Assembly: GCF_009362785.1 (NCBI RefSeq)
Contig: NZ_WHNQ01000032.1
Coordinates: 1-64,000 of the forward strand
Reading direction: 5' to 3'
Length of the DNA stretch: 64,000 nucleotides
Source of the DNA: Paraburkholderia atlantica
Lineage (GTDB): Bacteria > Pseudomonadota > Gammaproteobacteria > Burkholderiales > Burkholderiaceae
Shown one piece after another: positions 8,660-16,790 of the stretch. How positions within the stretch are numbered: position 1 is the first letter of the stretch; every line of letters starts with the position of its first letter. Made by a program: the position numbers and the translations under genes. The notes below the pieces were generated by a model. That model was not told where the DNA came from. It did not search any database and saw nothing but the letters and a program-made list of their open reading frames with translations.

Positions 8660-8935
8660 TCAGGCTTCGGCGGTCGTCGGATCGATGATTGTCATGGCCT
8701 GTGCGACGCTGTCTGCCGGAAATCCGCCGCGTCGCGCATGTTCCCTGACGAGTTCCTCGCTCGCTGCGTTGTAGACGCAGTAGATCTTGTCGCTTGTCAC
8801 GTAACTTTGCACCCACTGAACGTCAGGGCCGAGTTCCTGCAGGATGCTGCATGACTTCTGAGCGATGGCGCGCAATTCAGCGGCCCTGGAAGCCCCGATT
8901 CCGGGGATGGCTCGTTCTATAACGAATTTGGGCAT
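8660..8935 (-). CDS. DUF4242 family protein
   Basis: 91 residues, a single compact alpha/beta domain of the DUF4242 family. The start MPKFVIERAIPGIG and the centre VQWVQSYVTSDKIYCVY are typical; some relatives bind nickel. A GGAG ribosome site precedes the ATG. It is cytosolic, with no signal peptide. These proteins are often encoded next to BTAD regulators, as here (42 bp upstream of one), which suggests a ligand-sensing or metal-binding partner. Function is not established. Confidence 0.8.
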   Translation of the reverse strand: MPKFVIERAIPGIGASRAAELRAIAQKSCSILQELGPDVQWVQSYVTSDKIYCVYNAASEELVREHARRGGFPADSVAQAMTIIDPTTAEA

Positions 8936-9059
8936 GACCGACTCCGTTCAAGTAAAGGGAAGCTTCAAATTACGCGGCATGCGTGTGAGCGAGCGTGTGA
9001 GGAAGCCAGTCGCGGCAAACTGCGATCGATTCTGAGACCGGCCATTCGACGCGAAGCTC

Positions 9060-9974
9060 CTAAGCGCGACGCGCGGAGGCGACCCACTGTACAAAGGTGC
9101 GAATTGCACTGGACGTCGCATGCTCCGCGAGATGGGCGACATAGAAGCCGTAGCCAGGCAACGCCAACGGAAGCACTTTCACGAGCGCACCGCTCAGCAA
9201 TGCCCGCTCCAATACGATGTCGCTGCACAAAGCGATTCCCTGGCCGGCGAGCACAGCGTCAATCGCATGGAGTTCTTCCCGAAAGCTCAAATCTCGCTTG
9301 CTGCGAAGAGGCGTGAATGCGGACACCGGAACACCCGAAGCAGAAAACCAGCGCGGCCAGGAAGGTGCGTCGGGATCTCCGTTCGTCCACTCGTAATGGA
9401 TCAGAGGAAATCGAAGCAAGTCCATCGCCGCAATTGGGCGTGTATTTTCTGCCTTAAGCAGGCCGGGGCTAGCGACAGGGTAGAACGCATCTCGCGCGAA
9501 CTCTTTACATACCAAACCTTTTGGCGCCGCGTGTGCGTAGCGTATCGCGACGTCTGCTTCGCCCGCGTCCAGGTCGAGGACCGCATCGGTACCGATAATC
9601 TGCAGCGGAATATCGGGGTGAGACTCGTGCCATTGCGACAGCCGCGGAACCAGCCAGCGACTCGCGAAGGCGTTCGGGCTCGTGATCCGCAACGCGATGG
9701 TGCCGCCCATTTCCGCGACCGTGGAAAGCGCATCCGCGAACGAATCGAAGCCCGTGCGCAGCGCTGGATACAGAAGTTGTCCGGCAGCGGTGAGTCGAAT
9801 GGGCCGCGGCCGACGCGCAAAGAGTTGCCGGCCACACGCTTCTTCCAGCGTGCGGATCTGGTGACTCAGAGCAGTTGGCGTGACGTTGAGTTCTTGCGCG
9901 GCGTCCTTGAAACTGCGATGCCGCGCAACCGCCTCGAACGCCTGCAGCGAACGCAGAGGAGGCAACTTTCGCAT
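9060..9974 (-). CDS. LysR-type regulator, GcvA-like
   Basis: 304 residues. The N-terminal winged helix-turn-helix (PPLRSLQAFEAVARH, then LNVTPTALSHQIRTLEE) has the SHQIRTLE recognition helix typical of the GcvA/AmpR group. A substrate-binding-like effector domain follows (90-300). It is transcribed divergently from the FAD-linked oxidase at 10109 across a 134-bp gap holding a perfect 7-7-7 dyad. It therefore most likely controls that oxidase and itself. The effector is unknown. Confidence 0.9.
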   Translation of the reverse strand: MRKLPPLRSLQAFEAVARHRSFKDAAQELNVTPTALSHQIRTLEEACGRQLFARRPRPIRLTAAGQLLYPALRTGFDSFADALSTVAEMGGTIALRITSPNAFASRWLVPRLSQWHESHPDIPLQIIGTDAVLDLDAGEADVAIRYAHAAPKGLVCKEFARDAFYPVASPGLLKAENTRPIAAMDLLRFPLIHYEWTNGDPDAPSWPRWFSASGVPVSAFTPLRSKRDLSFREELHAIDAVLAGQGIALCSDIVLERALLSGALVKVLPLALPGYGFYVAHLAEHATSSAIRTFVQWVASARRA

Positions 9975-9984
9975 CTGTTCAGTC

Positions 9985-10005
9985 TAGATGAAATTCCCTC
10001 ATCTA
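9985..10005. promoter_or_regulatory. Dyad operator between LysR gene and FAD oxidase
   Basis: TAGATGA-N7-TCATCTA, perfect 7-bp arms, starting 11 bp before the LysR start codon. Position and symmetry fit a LysR recognition site that also autoregulates the regulator. Confidence 0.5.
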
Positions 10006-10108
10006 AAAGCTGAATTCTTTCATTTTGCTTCGGCGCGTGGAGAGTGCAACCATCGAGCGACCGAACCTTGAAATTCGGCTCAGTGCCAGCGAGCGCGAGG
10101 GAGGCAAG

Positions 10109-11506
10109 ATGAGCACCCAAACAACGTCGTCACATATCCTGAACGGCGAAAGCCACGCTGCCTCGCGTCAGGTCGAGCAATTGCGTTGCACGCTTCGCGG
10201 CACGCTGGTCATGCCTGACGATCCGGACTACGACGACGCGCGCCGGGTGTGGAACGGGACAGTCGACAAGCGGCCGGCAATGATCATCTATTGTGCTGAC
10301 GCCGACGACGTGGTCGCAGCCGTGCGCTTTGCCAGGTCGATTGATTCGCGGGTCGCGGTGCGCAGCGGCGGCCACAACGTGGCGGGTCTTTCGGTCTGCG
10401 ATGCCGGTATTGTTATCGACCTCTCGCGGATGAAGCAGATTGACGTCGACGCCGATCGGCGCGTGGTGCGCGCGGAGGCCGGCCTCAAGCTCGGCGAGTT
10501 CGATCGGGCCACATTGGCCCACGGCCTCGCGACGACAACAGGTGTTATCAGCGACACGGGCCTTGCCGGCCTGACGTTGGGCGGCGGTTTCGGCAAGCTT
10601 GGCCGTAAATACGGGTTGACTTGCGACAACCTCGTCGCCGTCGAAATGGTCATGGCTGACGGGAAAAAACTGCTGGCGACCGACAGCAAACATCCCGACC
10701 TGTTCTGGGCCGTGCGGGGCGGTGGCGGCAACTTCGGCATCGCGACAGCTTTTTACTTACGGCTCCACCCGCTGGACCCCGAGCTGCTCGTTTGCTCGTT
10801 GCTATACCCGTTCGAGCAGGCACGCGCCGCATTGCGCTTTTATGATCAATTTGCGCGCAATGCGCCGGATGAGGTGAGCGCGGATGCTGCATTCGTCACC
10901 AATCCTTCCGGCGAGCGATTCTTCAGCATAACGGCTTGCTATGTCGGTGCGCCCGAGGCCGGTCGACAGGTTCTCGAGACACTGATGGAGTCCGGTTCAT
11001 CCGTCGACCGCCGCCTCGAGCGCTTGCCCTATCTCCAGATTCAGTCAAATGGTGACGGGGCGTTTCCGCGGGGCCGGAGGTACTACTGGAAGGCGCAGTT
11101 CCTGAAAGAGATCGACGACGGCGCGATCGACGCGGTATTGGGTGCCTATCAACGTTCGCCTTCGCGGTCATCGCTGCTGGTGTTTCAGCATGTAGGGGGA
11201 GCCATTGCCCGCGTCGCCGGGTCCGCGACCGCCTACCAGCATCGCGACGCCTGCTTCGACTGCTTTCCCGTTGCCATGTGGGACGAACCAGCAGAAGATG
11301 CGGTGAACGTCCAATGGGCGCGCAGCATATGGGAAGCGCTAAGGCCGTACTCATTCGGCGGTGTCTATGCAAACAACCTCGGTGATGAAGGCGACGAACG
11401 CGTGAAGGAAGCCTATGGCGACAATTATTCGCGGCTGGCTTCCATCAAACGCCAGTACGATCCCGACAACTTCTTCCGCATGAATCAGAACATTGCTCCT
11501 GCCTGA
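10109..11506 (+). CDS. FAD-linked oxidase, berberine-bridge-enzyme type
   Basis: 465 residues. A p-cresol-methylhydroxylase-fold FAD-binding domain spans about 40-210 (AVRSGGHNVAGLS, where the His is the usual covalent flavin attachment; TLGGGFGKLGRKYGLTCDNL). The substrate domain follows, and the short C-terminal BBE segment is YGDNYSRLASIKRQYDPDNF. The second covalent Cys of bicovalent members is not in its usual GxC context, so a single His linkage is likely. There is no signal peptide, so it is cytosolic. The start at 10109 follows GAGGGAGG. It is paired divergently with a LysR gene; the oxidised substrate (alcohol, sugar or secondary metabolite) cannot be told. Confidence 0.85.
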   Translation: MSTQTTSSHILNGESHAASRQVEQLRCTLRGTLVMPDDPDYDDARRVWNGTVDKRPAMIIYCADADDVVAAVRFARSIDSRVAVRSGGHNVAGLSVCDAGIVIDLSRMKQIDVDADRRVVRAEAGLKLGEFDRATLAHGLATTTGVISDTGLAGLTLGGGFGKLGRKYGLTCDNLVAVEMVMADGKKLLATDSKHPDLFWAVRGGGGNFGIATAFYLRLHPLDPELLVCSLLYPFEQARAALRFYDQFARNAPDEVSADAAFVTNPSGERFFSITACYVGAPEAGRQVLETLMESGSSVDRRLERLPYLQIQSNGDGAFPRGRRYYWKAQFLKEIDDGAIDAVLGAYQRSPSRSSLLVFQHVGGAIARVAGSATAYQHRDACFDCFPVAMWDEPAEDAVNVQWARSIWEALRPYSFGGVYANNLGDEGDERVKEAYGDNYSRLASIKRQYDPDNFFRMNQNIAPA

Positions 11507-11667
11507 GTACCTTCACGCGGCGTGCAATAGTCGGCGATCGCAACATTCCCCGTAGTTGGAGCGGGAATGCAGGATGCGAGAGCCACAGAACTTGTGTTGC
11601 CGGCGCTGGGGAGCGAACAACCAACGAATCGGCTTGGGCCCCGGTATGAAGCAAACAGGATGCTGCT

Positions 11668-11985
11668 ATGAGTAATCTGACTGAAAGCGTCGCACGACAC
11701 GTTGTATTTGCTATTGCTGGGTTCTCGATGTGCAGCGGCGCCGCCAGTGCTGCCTGCCCCGCGTACGTGGAACTGTCTTCCGGCACCGTCTTCGATCTGG
11801 CGAAGCTGATCGCAGACAATGGATCACCGTCGGCAGCGCTGGAAAAGGCTCGCGCCGATCTTGCGCAAGTGAGCCGCGCCGGGGAATGTTCAACGATCGA
11901 GCACACCCGTCGTCACGCAGAGTGCGTGGAAATCGTCGAAGCGACCCACAGAGCAGTAGCTGCTTTGGAACGTTGTGCACGGTAA
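11668..11985 (+). CDS. Small secreted protein, unknown
   Basis: 105 residues with a likely Sec signal peptide (VVFAIAGFSMCSGAASA, cleavage before ACPAY). The mature part is helical with four Cys (ACPAY, GECST, AECVE, ERCAR), consistent with two periplasmic disulfides. The ribosome site is weak (AGGA). I recognise no family. It sits alone between the FAD oxidase and the convergent EthD gene. Confidence 0.5.
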   Translation: MSNLTESVARHVVFAIAGFSMCSGAASAACPAYVELSSGTVFDLAKLIADNGSPSAALEKARADLAQVSRAGECSTIEHTRRHAECVEIVEATHRAVAALERCAR

Positions 11986-12047
11986 TTCGCCTCGACGCGT
12001 GCTCCGGTCCGAGCGCCGGCCATTCGACTACGCTATGGTCCGGCGCA

Positions 12048-12356
12048 CTACGCTTCTCTAGTGTCAAAGATCAGAAGATCTACACCTGCCTGCGCGAAGT
12101 TGCCGAGGTCTGCCGCAGTCGCCTGTCCTTCGGGCGAGTCAAATGCCGACTTGATGGCGTCGACCGAGTCGAAGCGAAGCATGGCGACGAGATGGTAAGG
12201 CGAGTCGCCTTGCGCCAACACCACCGGCCCCGCACTGATCTCGTAACTTTTCAAGCCCGGCAGGGTCTTCGCCAGTGGCGCATGGGTCGACGCGTAATAG
12301 TCATCGAACGCTTTGGTATCGATTGGTTTTTTGTAAAGCGCGACAAGCTGGGCCAT
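12048..12356 (-). CDS. EthD-domain protein
   Basis: 102 residues, one ferredoxin-like dimeric alpha-beta barrel domain of the EthD family (MAQLVALYKKPIDTKAFDDY, then HAPLAKTLPGLKSYEIS). EthD was named from the ethyl tert-butyl ether degradation operon; relatives act as small accessory or isomerase-like proteins. A GGAG ribosome site precedes the ATG. It stands alone here, so no pathway can be assigned. Confidence 0.85.
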   Translation of the reverse strand: MAQLVALYKKPIDTKAFDDYYASTHAPLAKTLPGLKSYEISAGPVVLAQGDSPYHLVAMLRFDSVDAIKSAFDSPEGQATAADLGNFAQAGVDLLIFDTREA

Positions 12357-12651
12357 GGTTCTGTCTCCTGTAAGTGGACCTTGAAAGGATGGTTTGCTTC
12401 TCGAACTGGGCGCAGACGCGTAACACCGTCTGCCGTCGAGCCGATGGACAGCTCGTTGAGTCTATGACACCCCCGCGAGAGTTCAAGCCAGCTCTGAGTG
12501 CTGCCGCTCAGTGAATCGCGCAATGCGTCGATCAGCTCGGGTCGTGTCAGTTGCTCCGCTGGTGGCTCAGCGATTTGCCCGACGCCGCAGCCGGGAACAT
12601 GACGTGCTAACCCATCAAGACTTGATATTTCTTGACCAGACGGGTGGACTC

Positions 12652-14943
12652 ATGAGCAATGAAGCCAAAAGCGCTGCATATCCGTACGCATCGGGTGGAT
12701 GGGGTTCCGTCAAGGCGGTCGCGACGATCCTGCTTCGTGAAAAAGCACCGCTGAAGGATAGCCAGGTTCTGATGCATCAAAACAAGCCCGACGGTTTCAT
12801 GTGTGTCAGCTGCTCGTGGGCGAAGCCGGCCGATCCGCATACGTTCGAGTTCTGCGAAAGCGGCGCGAAAGCCACTGCGTGGGATCTGACGGCCAAACGC
12901 GTAACGCCGGACTTCTTCGAGGTCCACACCGTCAGCGAGCTTGCGAAGTGGCATGACCACGATCTCGAGGAAGCGGGGCGGCTGACCGAGCCGCTGCGCT
13001 ACGACCCGGCCACCGACCGCTACGTGCCAGTGTCATGGCAGCAGGCATTCGATGCGATCGGCGCCGAGCTGCGCACGCTCGACCCGGACAGCGTGGTGTT
13101 CTACACGTCGGGCCGCGCATCGCTGGAAACCTCGTACATGCTGCAGCTTTTCGCGCGCATGTACGGCACCAACAATCTGCCCGACAGCTCGAACATGTGC
13201 CACGAGAGCACCAGCGTCGGGCTCAAGGAAGCGATTGGCGTGGGCGTCGGCACGATCTCGCTCGACGACTTCGAGAAGACCGACCTGATGTTCTTCTTCG
13301 GCCAGAACGTCGGTACGAATAGCCCGCGCATGCTGCATCAGTTGCAGGAGGCGCGCAAGCGCGGCGTGCCGATCATCACGTTCAATCCTCTGCGCGAGCC
13401 GGGGCTGCTTCATTTCGCAAACCCGCAGTCACCGGTCGACATGCTCACACCCACCGATACGCAGATCAGCACCCAATACCACCAGGTGAAGACGGGTGGC
13501 GATACCGCCGCGATCCTCGGCATCTGCAAGCTCGTCATCGAAGCGGACGATCGCGCGGTCAGCACGGGCGGCGCGCGCGTCGTCGACGTCGATTTCATCC
13601 GCGAGCATACGAACGGCTACGAGCCATTTGCGCAGTACGCGCGCGCGGCGAGCTGGGACGACATCGAGCGTGTGAGCGGCTTGCCGCGCGCCGCGATCGA
13701 AGCGGCCGCCGACGAATACATGAAGGCGAACGCGGTGATCATCCACTACGGCATGGGTCTCACGCAGCATCGGATGGGCGTGCAGAACGTGCGCATGCTG
13801 AGCAATCTGCTGCTGTTGCGCGGCAATGTCGGCAAGCCGGGCGCGGGGCCGTCGCCGGTGCGCGGCCATTCGAACGTGCAGGGTCAGCGCACCGTCGGCA
13901 TCACAGAAAAGCCGGAACTCGCGCCGCTCGATCAGCTGGCCAGGCAGTTTTCGTTCGAGCCGCCGCGCGAGAAAGGCATGAACATCGTCGAGGCCTTCGA
14001 GGCGATGCTCGACGGCAAGGTCAACGCGATGATCAATCTCGGCGGCAACCTCGTGCGCTCGGTGCCCGACCGGGTGCGCACCGAACCGGCGTGGGCCGCG
14101 CTCGGGCTGACCGTCAATGTGGCGACCAAGCTCAACCGCAGCCACCTGGTGCATGGTCAGCGCTCGTACCTGCTGCCGTGCCTGAGCCGCATCGAGATCG
14201 ACCGGCAGGCGGGCGGCGCGCAGGCGGTGTCGATGGAAGACAGCACGGCGCACTTTCACGGCTCACGCGGCATGGTCGAACCGGCCGCGGCGACGATCCG
14301 CTCGGAGCCGTTCATCGTCGCGGGCATCGCGAAGGCGACGCTCGGCGAGCGCTCGAGCGTCGACTGGGATGCATGGCGCGACGACTATTCGCGCGTGCGG
14401 CTGGAAATGGCGAAGACGTGGCCCGAGATGTTCGCTGATTTCGAGGCGCGCATGTGGACACCCGGCGGTGTGATACGGCCGCTGCCCGCGCGCGAGCGCA
14501 AGTGGAAGACCAGCAGCGGCAAGGCCGAATTCATGGTGCCGACTTCGATCGGCGAAGATCCGGACATGCCCGAGCGTGAGCCCGATTCGCTGCGCTTGAT
14601 GACCCTGCGCAGCGACAGCCAGTTCAACACGACCATTTATGGCCTCGACGACCGCTTCAGAGGCATCAAGGGTTCGCGCATGGTGATCCTGATGAATCCC
14701 GCCGACATGGAGAAGCGCGGGCTCGCGCACGGCGACCGCATCGGCCTCGAGACGATCGCGGACGACGGCGTCGAGCGCCGCGTCGACGGGCTGAGCGTCG
14801 TGCCATTCGACGTGCCGCAGGGTTGCATCGGCGGCTATTACCCGGAATGCAATCCGCTGCTGCCGCTGTGGCACTACGCGAAAGAGAGCAAGGTGCCGGG
14901 CGCGAAGTCGATTCCGGTGCGCGTGCTGGCGGCCACGCGGTGA
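12652..14943 (+). CDS. FdhF/YdeP-family molybdopterin oxidoreductase
   Basis: 763 residues, close to E. coli YdeP (759). A bis-MGD enzyme of the formate-dehydrogenase-alpha-like branch. CVSCSW near 52 is the only N-terminal Cys pair, so a classical four-Cys Fe-S site is not evident. SSNMCHESTSVGL near 185 is the Mo-region segment. NPLREPGLLHFANPQS and the C-terminal MopB domain (LRSDSQFNTTIYGLDDRF) are typical. No Tat signal, so cytosolic. The longer frame from 12511 is disfavoured because homologues begin near MSNEAK, with GGGTGGA before the ATG at 12652. No accessory subunit or FdhD gene adjoins. YdeP relatives have been linked to acid resistance; the substrate is unproven. Confidence 0.85.
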   Translation: MSNEAKSAAYPYASGGWGSVKAVATILLREKAPLKDSQVLMHQNKPDGFMCVSCSWAKPADPHTFEFCESGAKATAWDLTAKRVTPDFFEVHTVSELAKWHDHDLEEAGRLTEPLRYDPATDRYVPVSWQQAFDAIGAELRTLDPDSVVFYTSGRASLETSYMLQLFARMYGTNNLPDSSNMCHESTSVGLKEAIGVGVGTISLDDFEKTDLMFFFGQNVGTNSPRMLHQLQEARKRGVPIITFNPLREPGLLHFANPQSPVDMLTPTDTQISTQYHQVKTGGDTAAILGICKLVIEADDRAVSTGGARVVDVDFIREHTNGYEPFAQYARAASWDDIERVSGLPRAAIEAAADEYMKANAVIIHYGMGLTQHRMGVQNVRMLSNLLLLRGNVGKPGAGPSPVRGHSNVQGQRTVGITEKPELAPLDQLARQFSFEPPREKGMNIVEAFEAMLDGKVNAMINLGGNLVRSVPDRVRTEPAWAALGLTVNVATKLNRSHLVHGQRSYLLPCLSRIEIDRQAGGAQAVSMEDSTAHFHGSRGMVEPAAATIRSEPFIVAGIAKATLGERSSVDWDAWRDDYSRVRLEMAKTWPEMFADFEARMWTPGGVIRPLPARERKWKTSSGKAEFMVPTSIGEDPDMPEREPDSLRLMTLRSDSQFNTTIYGLDDRFRGIKGSRMVILMNPADMEKRGLAHGDRIGLETIADDGVERRVDGLSVVPFDVPQGCIGGYYPECNPLLPLWHYAKESKVPGAKSIPVRVLAATR

Positions 14944-14965
14944 TTAGCGCTTCGGGTGCAAGCAG

Positions 14966-15000
14966 AAACAAAAAGGCCGGCATCGTTACCTGTGCCGGCC
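14966..15000 (-). terminator. Intrinsic terminator reading on the minus strand
   Basis: GGCCGGCA (14975-14982) pairs with TGCCGGCC (14993-15000) around a 10-nt loop. On the minus strand the hairpin is followed by TTTTTGTTT. On the plus strand there is no T-run, so it is not a standard terminator for the molybdoenzyme gene just upstream. No minus-strand gene is evident to its right. Confidence 0.6.
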
Positions 15001-15338
15001 GCTGAATTACACCCGGGCAGCGCGTGAAGGGCATGATAAGCGCGTGCCCACCTTCATGATAGTCGCGCCAGCGGCGCGTAGCACGTACGCCGCCTGTTGA
15101 TAAAGCATGAGTTGCGTACGGTACCCGGATCGGCAAGCTTGCAAAGGGCGAGAGGTTTCGCGTGTAGTCCGATGAGGACAGTTTCCGGCCGAAAACGGCT
15201 ATCGGAGATGCGCCCAGGCTGCCTCGCAAATCGCGCGACGCAAATGGTCCCGAACGGGCCGCCGTCGCGCGCGCAGCGTGATCAGTAGTGTCCGTTACCC
15301 AGCAGTTATGAACATCCTACGAAGCCGCCTAGTATTCG
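15001..15338. other. Gap with no recognised gene
   Basis: About 340 bp between the minus-strand terminator and the candidate sRNA promoter. No coding pattern, RNA gene or repeat was recognised. A minus-strand transcript ending at 14966 would have to originate here or beyond. Confidence 0.5.
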
Positions 15339-15344
15339 TATACT
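15339..15344 (+). promoter_or_regulatory. -10 element of candidate sRNA 2
   Basis: TATACT, in the same relation to the downstream hairpin and core as the copy at 2873. Confidence 0.5.
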
Positions 15345-15350
15345 GCGACG

Positions 15351-15429
15351 TCCCCACGGATTCGGGGACAGCGTTTCTCTAGAAGCGCTTATGGCGATCA
15401 CGCCGCAATGTCGGCTGATCGCCTTTTTT
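15351..15429 (+). ncRNA. Candidate ~80-nt small RNA, copy 2
   Basis: A paralogue of the unit at 2885. It has a 5' hairpin GTCCCC/GGGGAC, the shared core GGGGACAGCGTTTCTC, then a terminator (GGCGATCA at 15393-15400, TGATCGCC at 15416-15423, six T). Compensatory stem differences from copy 1 (GCGACCA/TGGTCGC against GGCGATCA/TGATCGCC) support selection on structure. It lies upstream of a small-protein gene at 15499, but the terminator separates them. Confidence 0.55.
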
Positions 15430-15498
15430 CACGGTAATGCTCGAAGGAGGCTTGCGCATCGGATTTGAAGGCAAATAACCCGAAGGTTGGGGGAGACG

Positions 15499-15759
15499 AT
15501 GACAGAACGCATTGAAGATGTGCTGGTGGAGACGATCAACGTAAGCACCGAGATCAGGGTGCGAACCTCAGCGCTAGCCAAAATGGAAGGAAGCCTCGCC
15601 CTGAGTGACGAGCCCCTGCTGCGCGATGCGCTCGATACGACTCGGCGCGAGCTGTCGCTGCTGCATCAGCTCAAGGGCGAGCTCATACACCGCTTGCAGG
15701 CACTGGAAAACGGCGGTCGGGACGGAGCGGCCGACAATCGTCCGATGCCGATCCCTTGA
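15499..15759 (+). CDS. Small helical protein, unknown
   Basis: 86 residues beginning MTERIEDVLVETINV after a strong GGGGGAG site. The sequence is acidic and amphipathic, almost entirely helical (LLRDALDTTRRELSLLHQLK), suggesting a short coiled coil, with a disordered tail. No family recognised. It is followed 100 bp later by another small gene on the same strand. Confidence 0.55.
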   Translation: MTERIEDVLVETINVSTEIRVRTSALAKMEGSLALSDEPLLRDALDTTRRELSLLHQLKGELIHRLQALENGGRDGAADNRPMPIP

Positions 15760-15861
15760 GGTCCATGCGCCGCGTCGGCGTCCCTGGCCGATTGCGGTGC
15801 GTCGCGGGTCTGCGGCATGCTCACTGACAGGCATATCGAACGAAACCTGAAGGAGCAGACC

Positions 15862-16005
15862 ATGAGCGCAACGCAGCCTTCCGTGCAACAGACGCCCGCC
15901 AACGACGACACGGACCTGCCGAACATGCCGGGCCAACCGGAGCCGCCAACCACTGAAGACCTCCCCGATCTGCCCGAGCCGCAGGAAGTGGGCGAGGACG
16001 GTTGA
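15862..16005 (+). CDS. Short acidic disordered protein, unknown
   Basis: 47 residues starting MSATQPSVQQ after AAGGAG. Rich in Pro, Asp and Glu (LPDLPEPQEVGEDG) with no hydrophobic core, so probably disordered. Similar short acidic Pro-rich proteins occur in Burkholderia without known function. The good ribosome site supports translation. Confidence 0.5.
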   Translation: MSATQPSVQQTPANDDTDLPNMPGQPEPPTTEDLPDLPEPQEVGEDG

Positions 16006-16136
16006 CGCGGGCAGCCGCGGACCCTACCGCGGCCCATGCCTCACGACCCACATCACATCCTCGGCAGCGAGGGGGCGCGTACCGCCTGCTCGCGCTGCGA
16101 CGGGGCGCGTGCTTGCGCTCCGCGATCGGAGCGACC

Positions 16137-16377
16137 ATGAACGATCGTCGAACTGTCGATATCTACCGGTACGACCCGGACGCCGACGAGGGCCCGCGTC
16201 TGCAGCAATACGACGTCGAACTGGGACCCGGCGAGCGCATTGACGAATCTCGAAGACGCCTACCGGCTGTTTCGTTGCCGCACCATCATGAACTGCGTGG
16301 ACGTGTGCCCGAAGGGGCTGAATCCAGCGCGCGCGATCGGCGAAATACGCACGATGCTCACGCGTCGCACGGTGTGA
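16137..16377 (+). pseudogene. sdhB: Succinate dehydrogenase Fe-S subunit remnant (internal deletion)
   Basis: The ATG at 16137 opens a frame reading MNDRRTVDIYRYDPDADEG, the N-terminal style of SdhB. After about 35 codons, in another frame, the sequence reads LTNLEDAYRLFRCRTIMNC then VDVCPKGLNPARAIGEI to a stop at 16375-16377. That is the extreme C-terminus of SdhB with its last Cys ligands. The central ~160 residues are gone and the join is frameshifted, so no functional protein is possible. It sits between small unknown genes and a copper-storage gene; no sdhCDA is nearby. Confidence 0.8.
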
Positions 16378-16436
16378 TCTCGAGACGGCATGGCGATTGC
16401 TGTTTTACTGCGCTACGAGACTGCCAAGGAACCGCA

Positions 16437-16751
16437 ATGACCCCCCAGGACTGTATCGACGCGCTCGACCATTGCGCGAGCGCCTGCACCCGGTGTTACT
16501 CCGCATGCATCGCGGAGCGGCATATCGATGAAATGGAAAAATGCATCCGGCTCGACATGGATTGCGCGTCGCTGTGCCGGTTGACGTCGGAGGCCCTCGC
16601 GCGCGACACGCAGTTCATGCGTGATTTCTGCGACCTCTGCGCGCGCTTGTGCGATACCTGCGCCGACGAGTGCGCGCGTCATCCGGCGCAGCATTGCCAG
16701 GATTGCAGCGATGCGTGTCGCCGTTGCGCGGAAGCGTGTCGCGCGCTATGA
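16437..16751 (+). CDS. Csp-type copper-storage protein (DUF326 four-helix bundle)
   Basis: 104 residues with 18 Cys, mostly spaced CxxxC or CxxC along predicted helices (HCASACTRCYSACIAE, CDLCARLCDTCADEC, CQDCSDACRRCAEAC). This matches copper-storage proteins, which form a four-helix-bundle tetramer whose lumen-facing Cys bind many Cu(I) ions. No signal peptide precedes the ATG, so it is the cytosolic (Csp3-like) form; the Cys number equals that recalled for the Methylosinus Csp3. It follows the sdhB remnant by 59 bp. No copper regulator or ATPase lies alongside. Confidence 0.85.
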   Translation: MTPQDCIDALDHCASACTRCYSACIAERHIDEMEKCIRLDMDCASLCRLTSEALARDTQFMRDFCDLCARLCDTCADECARHPAQHCQDCSDACRRCAEACRAL

Positions 16752-16790
16752 CGGCACACGGGTCCCCGCGCGCCCCGCGACGCCCAACCT

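Noticed and set aside
16002..16751. Single 249-codon gene covering the sdhB remnant and the copper-storage protein
   Set aside because: The frame merely runs through the N-terminal sdhB piece and then the DUF326 gene; the latter has its own start at 16437 and is full-length alone.
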